Shown: piece by piece, positions 26,552 to 37,405 of the stretch
How the letters are laid out: the number at the start of each line of letters is the position of its first letter
Position numbering within the stretch: position 1 is the stretch's first letter
Assembly: GCF_001953985.1 (NCBI RefSeq)
Contig: NZ_MBEI01000079.1
Coordinates: 1 to 64,000, forward strand
Reading direction: 5' to 3'
Length of the DNA: 64,000 nt
DNA from: Mycobacterium colombiense
GTDB lineage: Bacteria > Actinomycetota > Actinomycetes > Mycobacteriales > Mycobacteriaceae
Notes under the pieces: model-generated
Databases searched by the model: none
Told to the model about the DNA's origin: nothing
The model's input: only the letters and a program-made list of their open reading frames with translations
Program-made: the position numbers and the translations under genes

Positions 26552-29500
26552 TTGCGTGCCGCGAACGTCACACCCGTTGCCGTTATCGGGATGGCCTGCC
26601 GGCTCCCCGGCGGGATCGATTCCCCCCAACGCCTCTGGGAGGCGCTGCTGCGCGGTGACGACCTCGTCGGCGAAATTCCCGCCGACCGGTGGGATGCGGA
26701 CCTGTTCTACGACCCCGAGCCCGGCGTACCCGGCCGATCGGTAACCCGGTGGGGGGCGTTCCTCGACGATGTCGGCGGCTTCGACTGCGACTTCTTCGGG
26801 ATGACCGAGCGCGAGGCCACCGCGATCGACCCGCAACACCGCCTGCTGCTGGAGACGTCCTGGGACGCCATCGAGCACGCCGGCCTGGATCCCGCGTCCC
26901 TGATCCATTCGCAGACCGGGGTATTCGTCGGCCTGACGCACGGCGACTACGAATTGCTGTCCGCCGACTGCGGCGCGGCCGAAGGGCCGTACGGATTCAC
27001 CGGCACCAGCAACAGCTTCGCGTCCGGGCGCGTGGCCTACGCCCTCGGCCTGCGCGGCCCGGCCGTCACGGTGGACACGGCGTGTTCGTCGGGGCTGATG
27101 GCCGTCCACCAGGCGTGCGGCAGCCTCGGCAGCGGCGAATCCGACCTCACCCTGGCCGGTGGCGTCGTGGTGACCCTGGAACCGCGCAAGTCCGTTTCGG
27201 GCTCGCTGCAGGGCATGCTGTCCCCGAGCGGCCGCTGCCACGCCTTCGATGTCCGCGCCGACGGCTTCGTGTCCGGCGAGGGCTGCGTGATGCTGCTGCT
27301 CAAGCGGCTCGACGACGCGCAGCGCGACGTCGAGCGCATCCTGGCGGTACTGCGCGGCACCGCGGCCAATCAGGACGGCCGCACCGTGAACATCGCGGCG
27401 CCCTCGGAAACGGCTCAGGTCGCCGTGTACCGGAAGGCCCTGGAAATCGCGGACGTCGACGCGGCCACGGTCGGCCTGGTCGAGGCGCACGGCACCGGCA
27501 CCCCCGTCGGCGATCCGATCGAATTCGCCAGCCTGGCCGCCGTATACGGCACCGGCGGCCCCTGCGCCCTGGGATCGGTGAAGACCAACTTCGGCCACCT
27601 GCAGTCGGCGTCCGGGCCGCTGGGACTGATGAAGGCGATCCTCGCGCTGCGGCACGCCGTGGTGCCGCAGAACCTGCACTTCACCCGGCTCCCCGACGAG
27701 ATGGCCCGGCTCAAGACGGATCTTTTTGTGCCGCAGAGCAATACGCCGTGGCCCAGCAACGGCCCCCACCCGCGACGCGCCGCGGTGTCGTCGTACGGGA
27801 TGTCGGGCACCAACGTGCACGCCATCCTGGAACAGGCCCCCGAACAGGCGCCGGCGCAGGCTCCTGATGAGCCGGCCGGGTCCCCGCTGCTGTTTCCCCT
27901 GTCGGCCACCTCCGCCGAGCAGCTGCGTGTCACGGCCGCCCGGCTGGCCGACTGGCTGGACGAGCACGGCGCCGTTGACGGCGAAAGTGGCGCCGGCCTA
28001 TGGGATCTGGGCTACACGCTGTCGCGCCGGCGCGCGCACCGGCCGGTGCGGACCGTGGTCTCGGCGAACAGCTTCGGCGAGTTGCGCGCCGAGCTGCGCG
28101 CGGTCGCCGACAGCGACATCCCGTACCAGCCCGCGGTGGGGCAAGGCGACCGCGGACCGGTGTGGGTGTTCTCCGGCCAGGGTTCGCAATGGCCGGGAAT
28201 GGGCGCCGAACTGCTGGCCAAGGAGCCGGTGTTCGCCGCGACCATCGCGGCCATCGAGCCGTTGATCGCCGCGGAATCCGGCTTTTCCGTGACCGAGGCC
28301 CTGTCCGGGCCGCAGACGGTGACCGGCATCGACAAGGTGCAGCCGACGATCTTCGCGATGCAGGTCGCGCTCGCCGAGACGATGAAGTCCTACGGGGTGC
28401 GTCCCGGGGCCGTCATCGGGCATTCGCTCGGCGAATCCGCGGCGGCCGTCGTCGCCGGCGGGTTGTCGGTGGCCGACGGTGTGCGCGTCATCTGCCGACG
28501 CTCGAGGCTGATGGCGCGGATCGCGGGCAGCGGTGCGATGGCATCGGTGGAACTGCCGGGACAGCAAGTGTTGTCCGAACTTTCGATTCGCGGCGTCTCC
28601 GACGTGGTGCTCTCGGTGGTCGCGTCGCCGACATCGACCGTCGTCGGCGGTGACACCCAGACCATCCGCGATCTGGTCGCGGCCTGGCAGGAGCAGGACG
28701 TGATGGCGCGCGAGGTGGCCGTGGACGTCGCCTCGCATTCACCGCAGGTGGAACCGATCCTCGACGAGCTGGTCGACGCCCTCGCCGAGCTGCGACCGAC
28801 GGCGCCCGAGGTTCCGTACTATTCCGCGACACTGTGGAATCCGCGCGAACGGCCGTCGTTCACCGGCGAATACTGGGCCGAAAACCTGCGCTACACCGTG
28901 CGATTCGCGGCCGCGGTGCAGGCGGCACTCAAGGATGGGTTCCGCGTCTTCGGTGAGCTGGCGCCGCATCCGCTGCTGACGCACGCCGTCGAGCAGAACG
29001 CCGGCAGCCTGGACATGCCCATCGCCGCCCTGGCGGCCATGCGACGACGCGAGCCGGGGGTACCACCCGCATGCGGGGGAGAGCTGCCGTTCGGCCTGCG
29101 CCGCTTCGTCGCCGACGTGCACAGCGCCGGCGCGCAGGTCGACTTCGCCGTCCAGTACCCGACCGGGCGATTGGTGGACGCCCCGCTGCCGACGTGGACC
29201 CACCGCCGGTTGATGCTCAGCCGCGAGGCAAAGGAGCAGGCGCACGGCGCCTCGGTCCAGGCCGTGCACCCCTTGCTCGGTGCGCACGTGCACCTGCAGG
29301 AGGAACCCGAGCGCCACGTCTGGCAGGGCGAGATCGGCACCGACGCCCACCCGTGGCTTGCGGATCACCAAATCCACGGTGTCGCGGCGTTTCCCGGTGC
29401 CGCCTATTGCGAGATGGCGCTCGCGGCCGCGCGTGCGGCCCTCGGTGACGGCGCCGAGGTCCGCGACGTCGCGTTCTTGCGGACGCTGTTGCTGGGTGAC

Positions 29501-32500
29501 GAGACGCTGGCGTCGGCGGCCGCGACGGTCGCCGCACCCGGTGTTCTCGACTTCACCGTGGACACCCACGGGGAGGGCGAACGCATCCGCCGGGCGAGCG
29601 CGGTCCTGCATGTCGACGCGGGAGCCGACGCGGATTCGGCCGAGTCGCAGCTGCCGCCCGCGCACGACCTGGACACGCTGATCGCCAACCACCCGACGCG
29701 CATGGGCGGTGCGGAATTGCGAAAGGCGTTCGACGCCGTGGGAATTCACTACGGCCCGGCGTTTTCTGGCCTGGCCGCCGTGCTGGTTCCCGACGGGGAG
29801 ATCACTACGGTGCTTGCCGAAGTGGCACTGCCCGGCGCCATTCGCTCGCAGCAGTCGGCCTACGCCGCGCACCCGGCTCTGCTCGACGCGTGCTTCCAGT
29901 CGGTCGTCGTCTCACCGCAGGTGCAGCAGGCCGGCGCCGGCGGCCTGCTATTGCCGGTCGGTGTGCGCAGGCTGCGTAACTATCACTCGACGCGCAACGC
30001 GCACTACTGTCTCACCCGGGTCACGTCCGCCCGGCCCGGCGAATGCGAAGCAGACCTCGACGTGCTGGACCAATCCGGAACGGTGCTGTTGACCGTCGAG
30101 GGACTGCGGCTGTCCGGCGGCACGTCCGAACGCGAACACGCCCACCGGCTGCTCAACGAGCGGCTGTTGACGATCGATTGGGAGCCCCGGGAGCTGCCCG
30201 AGGCCGCGCACGGCGAGAGCGGCTCGTGGGTGCTGCTCAACGCGTCCGACGATCGCGACCCGCTGCCGGCGCGGCTTGCCGAGGTACTGAATTCCGATGG
30301 CGCGCACTGCACCACGGTGCCGGTTCCCCTCGGGACCGTGGACACCGCATGGCTGCGGACGCTACTGTCCGGCGGCGGCGCGACCGCCTCCAACGGTAAC
30401 GGCCCGCTGAAGGGGCTGACCGGCGTCGTCGTGGTGACCGCGGGATCCGCTGGCGCCGTGGGCGATCCGCACGCGCAGCGGCGCGGCCGGGATCACGTGT
30501 CGCATCTCGCGGCCATCGCCCGCGAGCTCTCGGAGCTGCCGGGGGAGTCGCCGCGGTTGTACGTGGTGACCCGCAACGCCGCGAGCGTGGCCGCCGGTGA
30601 TGTGGTGAACCTGACGCAGGCCGGGCTGCGCGGACTGATGCGGGTGATCGACTCCGAGCATCCGCATCTGAGCGCCACCCAGATCGATGTGGACGACTCG
30701 ACCGATACCGAACAGGTTGCGCTGCAACTGAAAAGCGGCTCGGAGGAAGACGAGACGGCCTGGCGCGGCGGCCAGTGGTACGCCGCGCGCCTGCGGCCCG
30801 GTCCGCTTCGCCCGTCCGAGCGGCGCACCACCGTCGTCAATCACGAGCGCGACGGCATGCGCCTGCAGATCCGCACTCCCGGTGACCTCGAATCGCTGGA
30901 GTTCGCCGCGTTCGACCGGGTGGCGCCCGGGCCGGGGGAGATCGAGGTGGCGGTGGCCTCGTCGACCATCAACTTCGCGGATGTGCTTGTCGCCTTTGGG
31001 CGTTACCCCACATTCGAGGGCTACCAGCAGCAGTTGGGCGGCGACTTCGCCGGCGTGGTGACCGCCGTCGGCCCGGACGTCTCCGAGCACAAGGTCGGCG
31101 ACCCCGTCGGCGGAATATCCCGCAACGGATGCTGGGGCACATTCGTCATCGCCGACGCCCGGCACGCGGTCACGCTGCCGCCCGAGGTGCCGCTGGAAGA
31201 CGCGGCCGCGGTGCCGACCGCGTCCGCGACCGCGTGGTACGGACTGCACGATCTGGCGCGCATCGCACCGACCGACAAGGTGCTCATCCATTCCGGGACC
31301 GGTGGCGTCGGGCAGGCGGCCATCGCGATCGCCCGGGCCGTGGGCTGTGAGATCTTCGCGACCGCGGGCAGCCCGCAGCGCCGGCAACTGCTGCACGACA
31401 TGGGTATTGAGCACGTCTATGACTCGCGCAGCACGGAATTCGCCGACCAGATCCGCCGTGACACCGACGGGTACGGCGTCGACGTGGTGCTCAACTCGCT
31501 GCCCGGCGCCGCGCAACGGGCGGGGATCGAATTGCTGGCCTTAGGCGGACGCTTCGTCGAGTTGGGCAAGCGGGACATCTACGGCGACAGCCATCTGGGC
31601 CTGTTCCCGTTCCGGCGCAACCTCTCGCTGTTCGCCGTCGACCTCGCGCTGCTGACTTTCAGCCACCCGCACACGGTTCGGCGCCTGTTGAGCACCGTGT
31701 ATCAGCGCACCGCCGCCGGTGAACTTCCCTTGCCGCGCACCACGCACTATCCGATTCACGACGCGGCCGCCGCGGTGCGTCTGGTCGCCGGCGCGGGACA
31801 CACCGGCAAGGTGGTGCTGCAGGTGCCGCGGGCGGGAAGCAGTGTGGCCGCCGTGCCGCCGGACAAGGTGCGGCCGTTCCGCGCCGACGGCGCCTACATC
31901 ATCACCGGCGGACTCGGCGGCCTGGGTTTGTTCCTGGCCGGCAGGATGGCTTCTCGTCACGCCGCGGCGGGCTGCGGACGGATCGTGCTCAACTCCCGCT
32001 CGCAACCCAACGAGCAGGCGCGCGACGTCATCGAGCGGCTTCGGGCCGCGGGGGCAGACATCGCGGTGGAGTGCGGTGACATCGCCGAGCCGCAGACGGC
32101 CGAGCGGTTGGTGGCGTGCGCCACGGCCACCGGGCTGCCGGTGCGGGGCGTGCTGCACGCCGCCGCGGTCGTGGCGGACGCCACGCTGGCGAATGTCACC
32201 GACGAGCTCATCGACCGGTGCTGGGCGCCAAAGGTTTACGGCGCGTGGAACCTGCATCAAGCACTGCGGGAAACCGGGCAGCCGCTGGACTGGTTCTGCG
32301 CCTTCTCGTCGGCCGCCGCGCTGGTGGGGTCGCCTGGGCAGGGCGCCTACGCCGCGGCCAACAGCTGGCTGGACGCGTTCGCGTATTGGCGCCGCGCCCA
32401 AGGTCTTCCGGCCACCTCGATCGCCTGGGGCGCGTGGTCCGAGGTAGGCCGCGCCACCGCCCTGGCCGAGGACGCCGGCATCGCGATCACGCCGGCCGAG

Positions 32501-32938
32501 GGTTTCCGCGCCTTCGAAACGCTGCTGCGCTACGACCGCCCGTATTCGGGCTACGCGCCGATCGTGGGGACGCCATGGTTGACGTCCTTCGCACAACGCA
32601 GCCGCTTCGCCGAAGCGTTCGGCTCGCTGGGCCAAGGCAAACCGGACACCGGCAAGTTCCTCGCCGAGCTGCAGGCGCTGCCGCGCGAGGAATGGCCGTC
32701 GGCCATCCGCCGGCTGGTCTCCGGTCAGATCAGCCTATTGCTCCGGCGCACAATCGATCCGGATCGGCCGCTGTCCGACTACGGCCTGGATTCGCTGGGG
32801 AACCTGGAGCTGCGGACCCGCATCGAAACCGAAACGGGTGTGCGCGTCAGCCCCACCAAGATCACCACCGTTCGCGGTTTGGCCGACCACCTGTGCGAGG
32901 AGCTGGCCGACCTGGAAGCCGCGCCGACAGCATCCTGA
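26552..32938 (+). CDS. Iterative highly reducing type I polyketide synthase (MAS/Msl3-like)
   Basis: 2128 residues with a complete KS-AT-DH-ER-KR-ACP set and no thioesterase, the plan of mycocerosic-acid-synthase-like enzymes that build methyl-branched acids from methylmalonyl-CoA. [12 protein letters not shown], Cys178, plus VEAHGTGT and the later [22 protein letters not shown], Ser625. [12 protein letters not shown], His939 of H-X3-G-X4-[16 protein letters not shown] near 1578. [10 protein letters not shown] near 1785 with [29 protein letters not shown], Ser2081. The start is TTG 26552, eight bases after AGGGG. It occupies the pks3/pks4 (msl3) site of M. tuberculosis, but papA3 and mmpL10, needed for polyacyltrehalose, are absent. 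Product unknown. Confidence 0.92.
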   Translation: MRAANVTPVAVIGMACRLPGGIDSPQRLWEALLRGDDLVGEIPADRWDADLFYDPEPGVPGRSVTRWGAFLDDVGGFDCDFFGMTEREATAIDPQHRLLLETSWDAIEHAGLDPASLIHSQTGVFVGLTHGDYELLSADCGAAEGPYGFTGTSNSFASGRVAYALGLRGPAVTVDTACSSGLMAVHQACGSLGSGESDLTLAGGVVVTLEPRKSVSGSLQGMLSPSGRCHAFDVRADGFVSGEGCVMLLLKRLDDAQRDVERILAVLRGTAANQDGRTVNIAAPSETAQVAVYRKALEIADVDAATVGLVEAHGTGTPVGDPIEFASLAAVYGTGGPCALGSVKTNFGHLQSASGPLGLMKAILALRHAVVPQNLHFTRLPDEMARLKTDLFVPQSNTPWPSNGPHPRRAAVSSYGMSGTNVHAILEQAPEQAPAQAPDEPAGSPLLFPLSATSAEQLRVTAARLADWLDEHGAVDGESGAGLWDLGYTLSRRRAHRPVRTVVSANSFGELRAELRAVADSDIPYQPAVGQGDRGPVWVFSGQGSQWPGMGAELLAKEPVFAATIAAIEPLIAAESGFSVTEALSGPQTVTGIDKVQPTIFAMQVALAETMKSYGVRPGAVIGHSLGESAAAVVAGGLSVADGVRVICRRSRLMARIAGSGAMASVELPGQQVLSELSIRGVSDVVLSVVASPTSTVVGGDTQTIRDLVAAWQEQDVMAREVAVDVASHSPQVEPILDELVDALAELRPTAPEVPYYSATLWNPRERPSFTGEYWAENLRYTVRFAAAVQAALKDGFRVFGELAPHPLLTHAVEQNAGSLDMPIAALAAMRRREPGVPPACGGELPFGLRRFVADVHSAGAQVDFAVQYPTGRLVDAPLPTWTHRRLMLSREAKEQAHGASVQAVHPLLGAHVHLQEEPERHVWQGEIGTDAHPWLADHQIHGVAAFPGAAYCEMALAAARAALGDGAEVRDVAFLRTLLLGDETLASAAATVAAPGVLDFTVDTHGEGERIRRASAVLHVDAGADADSAESQLPPAHDLDTLIANHPTRMGGAELRKAFDAVGIHYGPAFSGLAAVLVPDGEITTVLAEVALPGAIRSQQSAYAAHPALLDACFQSVVVSPQVQQAGAGGLLLPVGVRRLRNYHSTRNAHYCLTRVTSARPGECEADLDVLDQSGTVLLTVEGLRLSGGTSEREHAHRLLNERLLTIDWEPRELPEAAHGESGSWVLLNASDDRDPLPARLAEVLNSDGAHCTTVPVPLGTVDTAWLRTLLSGGGATASNGNGPLKGLTGVVVVTAGSAGAVGDPHAQRRGRDHVSHLAAIARELSELPGESPRLYVVTRNAASVAAGDVVNLTQAGLRGLMRVIDSEHPHLSATQIDVDDSTDTEQVALQLKSGSEEDETAWRGGQWYAARLRPGPLRPSERRTTVVNHERDGMRLQIRTPGDLESLEFAAFDRVAPGPGEIEVAVASSTINFADVLVAFGRYPTFEGYQQQLGGDFAGVVTAVGPDVSEHKVGDPVGGISRNGCWGTFVIADARHAVTLPPEVPLEDAAAVPTASATAWYGLHDLARIAPTDKVLIHSGTGGVGQAAIAIARAVGCEIFATAGSPQRRQLLHDMGIEHVYDSRSTEFADQIRRDTDGYGVDVVLNSLPGAAQRAGIELLALGGRFVELGKRDIYGDSHLGLFPFRRNLSLFAVDLALLTFSHPHTVRRLLSTVYQRTAAGELPLPRTTHYPIHDAAAAVRLVAGAGHTGKVVLQVPRAGSSVAAVPPDKVRPFRADGAYIITGGLGGLGLFLAGRMASRHAAAGCGRIVLNSRSQPNEQARDVIERLRAAGADIAVECGDIAEPQTAERLVACATATGLPVRGVLHAAAVVADATLANVTDELIDRCWAPKVYGAWNLHQALRETGQPLDWFCAFSSAAALVGSPGQGAYAAANSWLDAFAYWRRAQGLPATSIAWGAWSEVGRATALAEDAGIAITPAEGFRAFETLLRYDRPYSGYAPIVGTPWLTSFAQRSRFAEAFGSLGQGKPDTGKFLAELQALPREEWPSAIRRLVSGQISLLLRRTIDPDRPLSDYGLDSLGNLELRTRIETETGVRVSPTKITTVRGLADHLCEELADLEAAPTAS

Positions 32939-33274
32939 CCCGCAAAGGCGCCGGACCGTAAATAAAATTGCGTCGGCGTTTACCGTCGCGCCGCGTCACA
33001 TCCCCCGCCACGCGATTGCCGTCCGGGTTCCGGAACGGCCTGGATGCGGCAGGGTCAGCGGGTAGCCCAGCAACGGAAAAACCCCCGTAAGTTGGCCATC
33101 TTTACTTGTGGGCTGGTTCTAATCCGGATTCGTTGCTAAACAATATGGTGAAGGTGTGTGGCCAGGATCGATGCGGCAAAGTTGCCGCGCGGAAGCTGGG
33201 CATCGGTGTCGGCGGGTGAACAATCCGGCGCACGCGTCCATGCGCGGCTGAAACGTTGTGAACAGGAGCTGGCA
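32939..33274. other. 336-bp region between the polyketide synthase and APS kinase
   Basis: No gene supported; the APS-kinase frame runs back to 33158 but without a start signal. From about 33110 the sequence is AT-richer (for example CGTTGCTAAACAATATGG) and contains the perfect palindrome AATCCGGATT (33121-33130). It could hold the promoter of the sulfate-activation genes; no convincing -35/-10 pair was found. Confidence 0.35.
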
Positions 33275-33943
33275 ATGTCGAACAACATCACCTGGCACGA
33301 ACACCAGATAAGCCGCACCGAACGGGAAAGACTCAACGGTCACAAGGGGTGCGTCATCTGGTTCACCGGCCTGAGCGGCAGCGGCAAGAGCACGGTGGCC
33401 AACGTCGTCGAGCAGAAGCTCTACGAGCGGGGCATCCGCAGCTACCTGCTGGACGGGGACAACGTCCGCTATGGACTCAATGCCGGCCCCGACCTTCTCG
33501 AGGAGCGCCACGGGCCCGAGTTCGCGAAACGGTTCGGCCTGGGATTCTCCGCCCAGGATCGCGAGGAGAACATCCGCCGTATCGGCGCGGTCGCGAAGCT
33601 GTTCTGCGAGTCCGGCACCATCGCGCTGACGGCGTTCATCAGCCCCTACGTGCGTGATCGTGACGCCATCCGGGCCACCCTGAACGACGGCGATTTCCAG
33701 GAGATCTTCATCGACACCCCGATTGAGATCTGCGAGCAGCGCGACCCGAAGGGCCTCTACAAGAAAGCCCGCGCCGGCGAGATCAAAGGGTTCACCGGAA
33801 TCGACGATCCCTATGAGGCCCCGGCACAGCCCGAGCTGCGGCTCGAAGGCGGCAACAAGGACGCGGACACGTTGGCCGAGGAAGTGATCGCCCATCTCGA
33901 GCGGGCGGGCGTCATCTCGGCCACGGTCCGGCCAGACGCTTAG
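33275..33943 (+). CDS. cysC: Adenylylsulfate (APS) kinase CysC, stand-alone
   Basis: 222 residues. It phosphorylates APS to PAPS, the donor for sulfotransferases. Walker A FTGLSGSGKSTVANVV, the LDGDNVRYGLN motif, FSAQDREENIRRIG and TAFISPY (the Ser that gives the APS kinase its loop) are all intact. The C-terminal part (KGLYKKARAGEIKGFTGIDD...PYEAP) is the substrate-closing lid. The ATG at 33275 is six bases after CAGGAG. Mycobacteria normally carry APS kinase fused to the CysN GTPase; here it is separate and placed 74 bases before sat, so the two probably make PAPS in one operon. Confidence 0.94.
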   Translation: MSNNITWHEHQISRTERERLNGHKGCVIWFTGLSGSGKSTVANVVEQKLYERGIRSYLLDGDNVRYGLNAGPDLLEERHGPEFAKRFGLGFSAQDREENIRRIGAVAKLFCESGTIALTAFISPYVRDRDAIRATLNDGDFQEIFIDTPIEICEQRDPKGLYKKARAGEIKGFTGIDDPYEAPAQPELRLEGGNKDADTLAEEVIAHLERAGVISATVRPDA

Positions 33944-34017
33944 CGGAGGGGTCCGGCAGTGACGGCGTCGGGAGCCGTCCACGGGCAAGCGCTGATTACC
34001 GAAACGAGGTCACTTTC

Positions 34018-35277
34018 ATGAGCTACCAAGGCCATAACGGAAAGCCGATCGTGGAACGGGTCTCCACGGAGAATGCGGCGGGCCAGATCGAAGGGTTGCC
34101 GCGCATCCCGATCCCGAAAGCCACCGCGCACGAGGTGATCAGCCTGTCCTACGGGTTCTTCACCCCGCTGACCGGGTTCATGAGCCGGCGTGAAGTCGAT
34201 GGCACGCTGGACAACTTCCAGCTGCCGGACGGCACGCTGTGGAGCATCCCGATCGTGTTCGACCTTTCCGCGGAAGACATCGAAAGGTACGGGGTGAAGG
34301 AGGGCGAACGCGTCGTCCTCGAATATCTCGATGCCCCGATGGCGATCTTCGAGGTCTCCGAGATCTACGAATACGACCTGCAGCGGATGGCCGAAAAGAC
34401 CTACGGCACCACCGATCCCCGGCACCCGGGCGTCAAGAAGACGCTGGCGTACGCGAATCGGTTCGTCGGCGGCGACATCACGCTCATCAACGAGCCGGTG
34501 TTCAACGAACCCTTCAAGAGCTTCTGGCTCACGCCGCGGCAGCACAAGGATGCGCTGGCGAAAAAGAACTGGACGCGCGCCGTCGCCCATCAAACCCGCA
34601 ACGTCCCGCACACCGGCCACGAAGCCCTGATGAAGCAGGCATGGCTGGCCGCGAACGAGGACCAGCCTGTCGACAACCTGAACACCGGCGTGCTGGTCAA
34701 TGCCATCATCGGCCAGAAGCGCGTCGGCGACTACATCGACGAGGCAATCCTGTTGGCGCAAAACGAGTTGCGGACCAGTGGGTATTTCCGCGAGGACGTC
34801 CACCTGGTGTCGTTCACGCTGTGGGACATGCGCTACGCCGGGCCGCGCGAGGCCATCTTCCACGCGATCCTGCGGACGAACCTCGGCTGTACGCATCACA
34901 TGTTCGGGCGAGACCACGCCGGCGTCGGCGATTTCTACCACCCCTACGATTCCCAGAACATCCTCAAGGAACACCGCGGCGAGCTGGGCATCAAACCGGT
35001 GTTCCTGCGCGAGAACTGGTACTGCCCGGTGTGCCAGGAGGTCACCAACTCGGCCCTGTGCGGTCACGACGACCAGTCACAAAGCTTCAGCGGCAGCCTG
35101 ATTCGCAGCATCCTGACCGACGAGGTCAAGCCGACCCAAAAGGTGATGCGGCACGAGGTCTTCGAGGTCGTGATGGACAGCGCCGCCAAGTACGGCCAGG
35201 GTTCGCCGTTCGTCACCGAGGATTATCTGAAAGACAGATTGCCGGTCTTTACGCTGAACCAGTTGGAGAACTCATGA
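34018..35277 (+). CDS. sat: Sulfate adenylyltransferase (ATP sulfurylase), homo-oligomeric zinc type
   Basis: 419 residues. It forms APS and pyrophosphate from ATP and sulfate. The PUA-like N-terminal domain is followed by the catalytic domain with QTRNVPHTGHE (the Q-X-R-N...H..H site) and FGRDHAGVGDFY (GRDHAG). The C-terminus has C-P-V-C...A-L-C-G-H (WYCPVCQEVTNSALCGH), a zinc-binding set found in the Sat proteins of thermophiles, archaea and sulfur bacteria. This enzyme is unrelated to the CysD/CysN heterodimer usual in mycobacteria. By eye its coding sequence is lower in GC than its neighbours. It overlaps the next gene by four bases (ATGA). Horizontal acquisition is plausible. Confidence 0.93.
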   Translation: MSYQGHNGKPIVERVSTENAAGQIEGLPRIPIPKATAHEVISLSYGFFTPLTGFMSRREVDGTLDNFQLPDGTLWSIPIVFDLSAEDIERYGVKEGERVVLEYLDAPMAIFEVSEIYEYDLQRMAEKTYGTTDPRHPGVKKTLAYANRFVGGDITLINEPVFNEPFKSFWLTPRQHKDALAKKNWTRAVAHQTRNVPHTGHEALMKQAWLAANEDQPVDNLNTGVLVNAIIGQKRVGDYIDEAILLAQNELRTSGYFREDVHLVSFTLWDMRYAGPREAIFHAILRTNLGCTHHMFGRDHAGVGDFYHPYDSQNILKEHRGELGIKPVFLRENWYCPVCQEVTNSALCGHDDQSQSFSGSLIRSILTDEVKPTQKVMRHEVFEVVMDSAAKYGQGSPFVTEDYLKDRLPVFTLNQLENS

Positions 35278-35603
35278 GCAACGGCGAGAAGAAGATCAAG
35301 GTCAACGTCTGGATCAACGAGGAACGGCTGGAAGCGCTGGCGAATGCCGGAATGGCGGACCTGGCGATCGAGGCGTTCGCCGGCATGAAGCTGCTCGAGA
35401 TCTACACCACCGACGAGCAGAAAGACATTCTGCTGCAGCGCTTTCCCGGGGCTAAGTATGACTCGGCCACCACTCGCTCGATCGAGTTGTTGCCGAAGCA
35501 GGCCAAGGACAGGCTGCTCGAACTGTCCATCAAGATGCACTCCACCGGCCCCGACGTGGTGGGTCACTTCCTGGAGGAAGCCCAGGCGGCGAACAGCCAA
35601 TAG
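35274..35603 (+). CDS. Small conserved-looking protein coupled to sat
   Basis: 109 residues, function unknown, no signal peptide or membrane segment. Starts MSNGEKKIKVNVWINEERLE and contains GAKYDSATTRSIELLPKQAK and a helical C-terminus. Mixed charge and helical content suggest a small soluble cytoplasmic protein. The ATGA overlap with sat implies translational coupling and therefore a role tied to ATP sulfurylase or PAPS production. I do not recognise a named family with certainty. It converges on the fadD gene with only two bases between the stop codons. Confidence 0.82.
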   Translation: MSNGEKKIKVNVWINEERLEALANAGMADLAIEAFAGMKLLEIYTTDEQKDILLQRFPGAKYDSATTRSIELLPKQAKDRLLELSIKMHSTGPDVVGHFLEEAQAANSQ

Positions 35604-35605
35604 GG

Positions 35606-37339
35606 CTAAGCGTCCAGCCGGGTGAACTGCCGGCGGCGGTACTGCTCGACGCATGCGGCCCGCCGGATCTTGCCGCTGGTGGTGGTGGGAATCGATCCCG
35701 GTGCCACCAGCACCAGATCGGCGACGTTGAGCCCGTGCGCGTTCGATATCGCCGCGGTGACGTCGTTCTTGACGGTGTCGAGGTTGCGCTTCGCGTCCGC
35801 GTCGGAATCGCCGCGCCTCTTCAATTCGATGATGGTGACCAGCTTTTCGGTCTCGTCCACGGGAACCGAGATGGCCGCGACCCGGCCGCCGGTGACCCGC
35901 TGCACCGTCGACTCGATGTCCTCGGGATAGTGGTTGCGCCCGTAGACGATCAGCAGATCCTTCATCCGGCCCACGATGAACATCTCGTCCTCGCAGATGA
36001 AACCGAGGTCGCCGGTGCGCAGCCACGGTCCCACGGGCGTGCCGGGCGACGGGTCGGCCAGGACGCCGCCGAAGGTGCGCCGCGTCTCCTCCGGCTTCTG
36101 CCAGTAGCCGTCGGTGACGTTCTCGCCGCTGACCCAGATTTCGCCGACCGTCCCGGCCGGGCACAGGGTCCTGGTGTCCGGATCGACGATCCGCACCGCC
36201 GGCGCCGTCGGCGTGCCGTAACTCAGCAGCGGTGAGCCGGTCTCTGCCGAGCACCGCTGCGCCCTGCCCTGCGACAGTTGCTCGGGTTCGAAGTGGACGA
36301 CGTGCGGGGCGCCGCCGCCGGCGCGGCTGGCCACGAAGACGGTGGCCTCGGCCAACCCGTAGGAGGGCTGCATCATGTGTTCGCGAAAGTTATACGGCGC
36401 GAACCGTTTACAGAACCGGTCGAGCGTGGCGGGATGGATCCGTTCGGCGCCGCTGACGATGCTGATTACGTTGCCCAGGTCGACTCCGGCCAGGTCGTCC
36501 TCGGTGGTCTTGCGGACGGCGAGCTCGAAGGCGAAGTTCGGCGCCGCGGAGAACACCGGATCGGTCTGGGACATCGCGTGGATCCAGCGCGCCGGGCGCT
36601 GCAGGAACGCGACCGGGCTCGTCACATCGCCCAGGTAGCCGCCCAGGATCGGGGCGATGACGCCCTGCATCAACCCCATGTCGTGGTAGAAGGGCAGCCA
36701 CGACACGCAGACGGTGTCGCGCGGGGCCAGCCCGTGGAAGCCGGGAAAGTACGCGGCCATCAGTTGCTGGAAATTCACGTGCAGGTTGCGGTGCGAAACC
36801 ATGACGCCGGCCGGAAGGCGCGTGGAGCCCGACGTGTACTGCAGGTAGGCGATGCTCGGGGCGCCGCTGATCCGGATGCTCGACGAGTCCGGCTGGTCCA
36901 GGTCCAGCGCGTCGACGGCGATGACGGCCGCGGGCGACTCCGGCCGTTGCAGGTAGTCGTTGACGGTCGCGGCGGCCGCGGACGTGGTGAGGACGACGGT
37001 GGGTGTGGTGTCCGCCAGGACGGCGGCGACGCGCTCGTCGTGCGAGCCCGGCTGCGGAACCGAGAGCGGGACCGCGATCAGCCCGGCCTGGATCGCGCCC
37101 AGGAACGCCACAATGTAGGGAAGGCCCTGGGGGGCAAGGATGACCGCGCGGTCCCCGGTGCTGCCATGCCGCTTGACCTCGTGCGCAACGTTCAGGGTTC
37201 GCTGGTACAGCTGCGCCCACGTTAGCGTCTCGGTGACGCCGGCCCAGTCCTGCTCGTAATCGGTATACCGGAACGCCACGTCGTCGGGTTGCAGACCGGC
37301 GCGTTCCCGCAGCAGGGAGACGACCGACGAACTTTGCAT
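35606..37339 (-). CDS. fadD21: Fatty-acyl-AMP ligase (FadD21-like)
   Basis: 577 residues of the ANL superfamily, FAAL type. These load acyl-adenylates onto polyketide synthases. The adenylation P-loop reads [18 protein letters not shown]. Further blocks are [11 protein letters not shown], the AEATVFVAS region, WLRTGDLGF, and [20 protein letters not shown] with the hinge Asp. The terminal [10 protein letters not shown] carries the catalytic Lys. In M. tuberculosis fadD21 lies at the same place beside Rv1186c, serving the pks3/4 product. Here it most likely supplies the starter to the polyketide synthase at 26552-32938 even though it is on the opposite strand. ATG start at 37339. Confidence 0.9.
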   Translation of the reverse strand: MQSSSVVSLLRERAGLQPDDVAFRYTDYEQDWAGVTETLTWAQLYQRTLNVAHEVKRHGSTGDRAVILAPQGLPYIVAFLGAIQAGLIAVPLSVPQPGSHDERVAAVLADTTPTVVLTTSAAAATVNDYLQRPESPAAVIAVDALDLDQPDSSSIRISGAPSIAYLQYTSGSTRLPAGVMVSHRNLHVNFQQLMAAYFPGFHGLAPRDTVCVSWLPFYHDMGLMQGVIAPILGGYLGDVTSPVAFLQRPARWIHAMSQTDPVFSAAPNFAFELAVRKTTEDDLAGVDLGNVISIVSGAERIHPATLDRFCKRFAPYNFREHMMQPSYGLAEATVFVASRAGGGAPHVVHFEPEQLSQGRAQRCSAETGSPLLSYGTPTAPAVRIVDPDTRTLCPAGTVGEIWVSGENVTDGYWQKPEETRRTFGGVLADPSPGTPVGPWLRTGDLGFICEDEMFIVGRMKDLLIVYGRNHYPEDIESTVQRVTGGRVAAISVPVDETEKLVTIIELKRRGDSDADAKRNLDTVKNDVTAAISNAHGLNVADLVLVAPGSIPTTTSGKIRRAACVEQYRRRQFTRLDA

Positions 37340-37405
37340 GCGGGTTAGGGTACCGCTTCTGGGTTTTCGCGCATGCCGGCCGCCGTGTCCGGGAACGCGA
37401 GCGGG

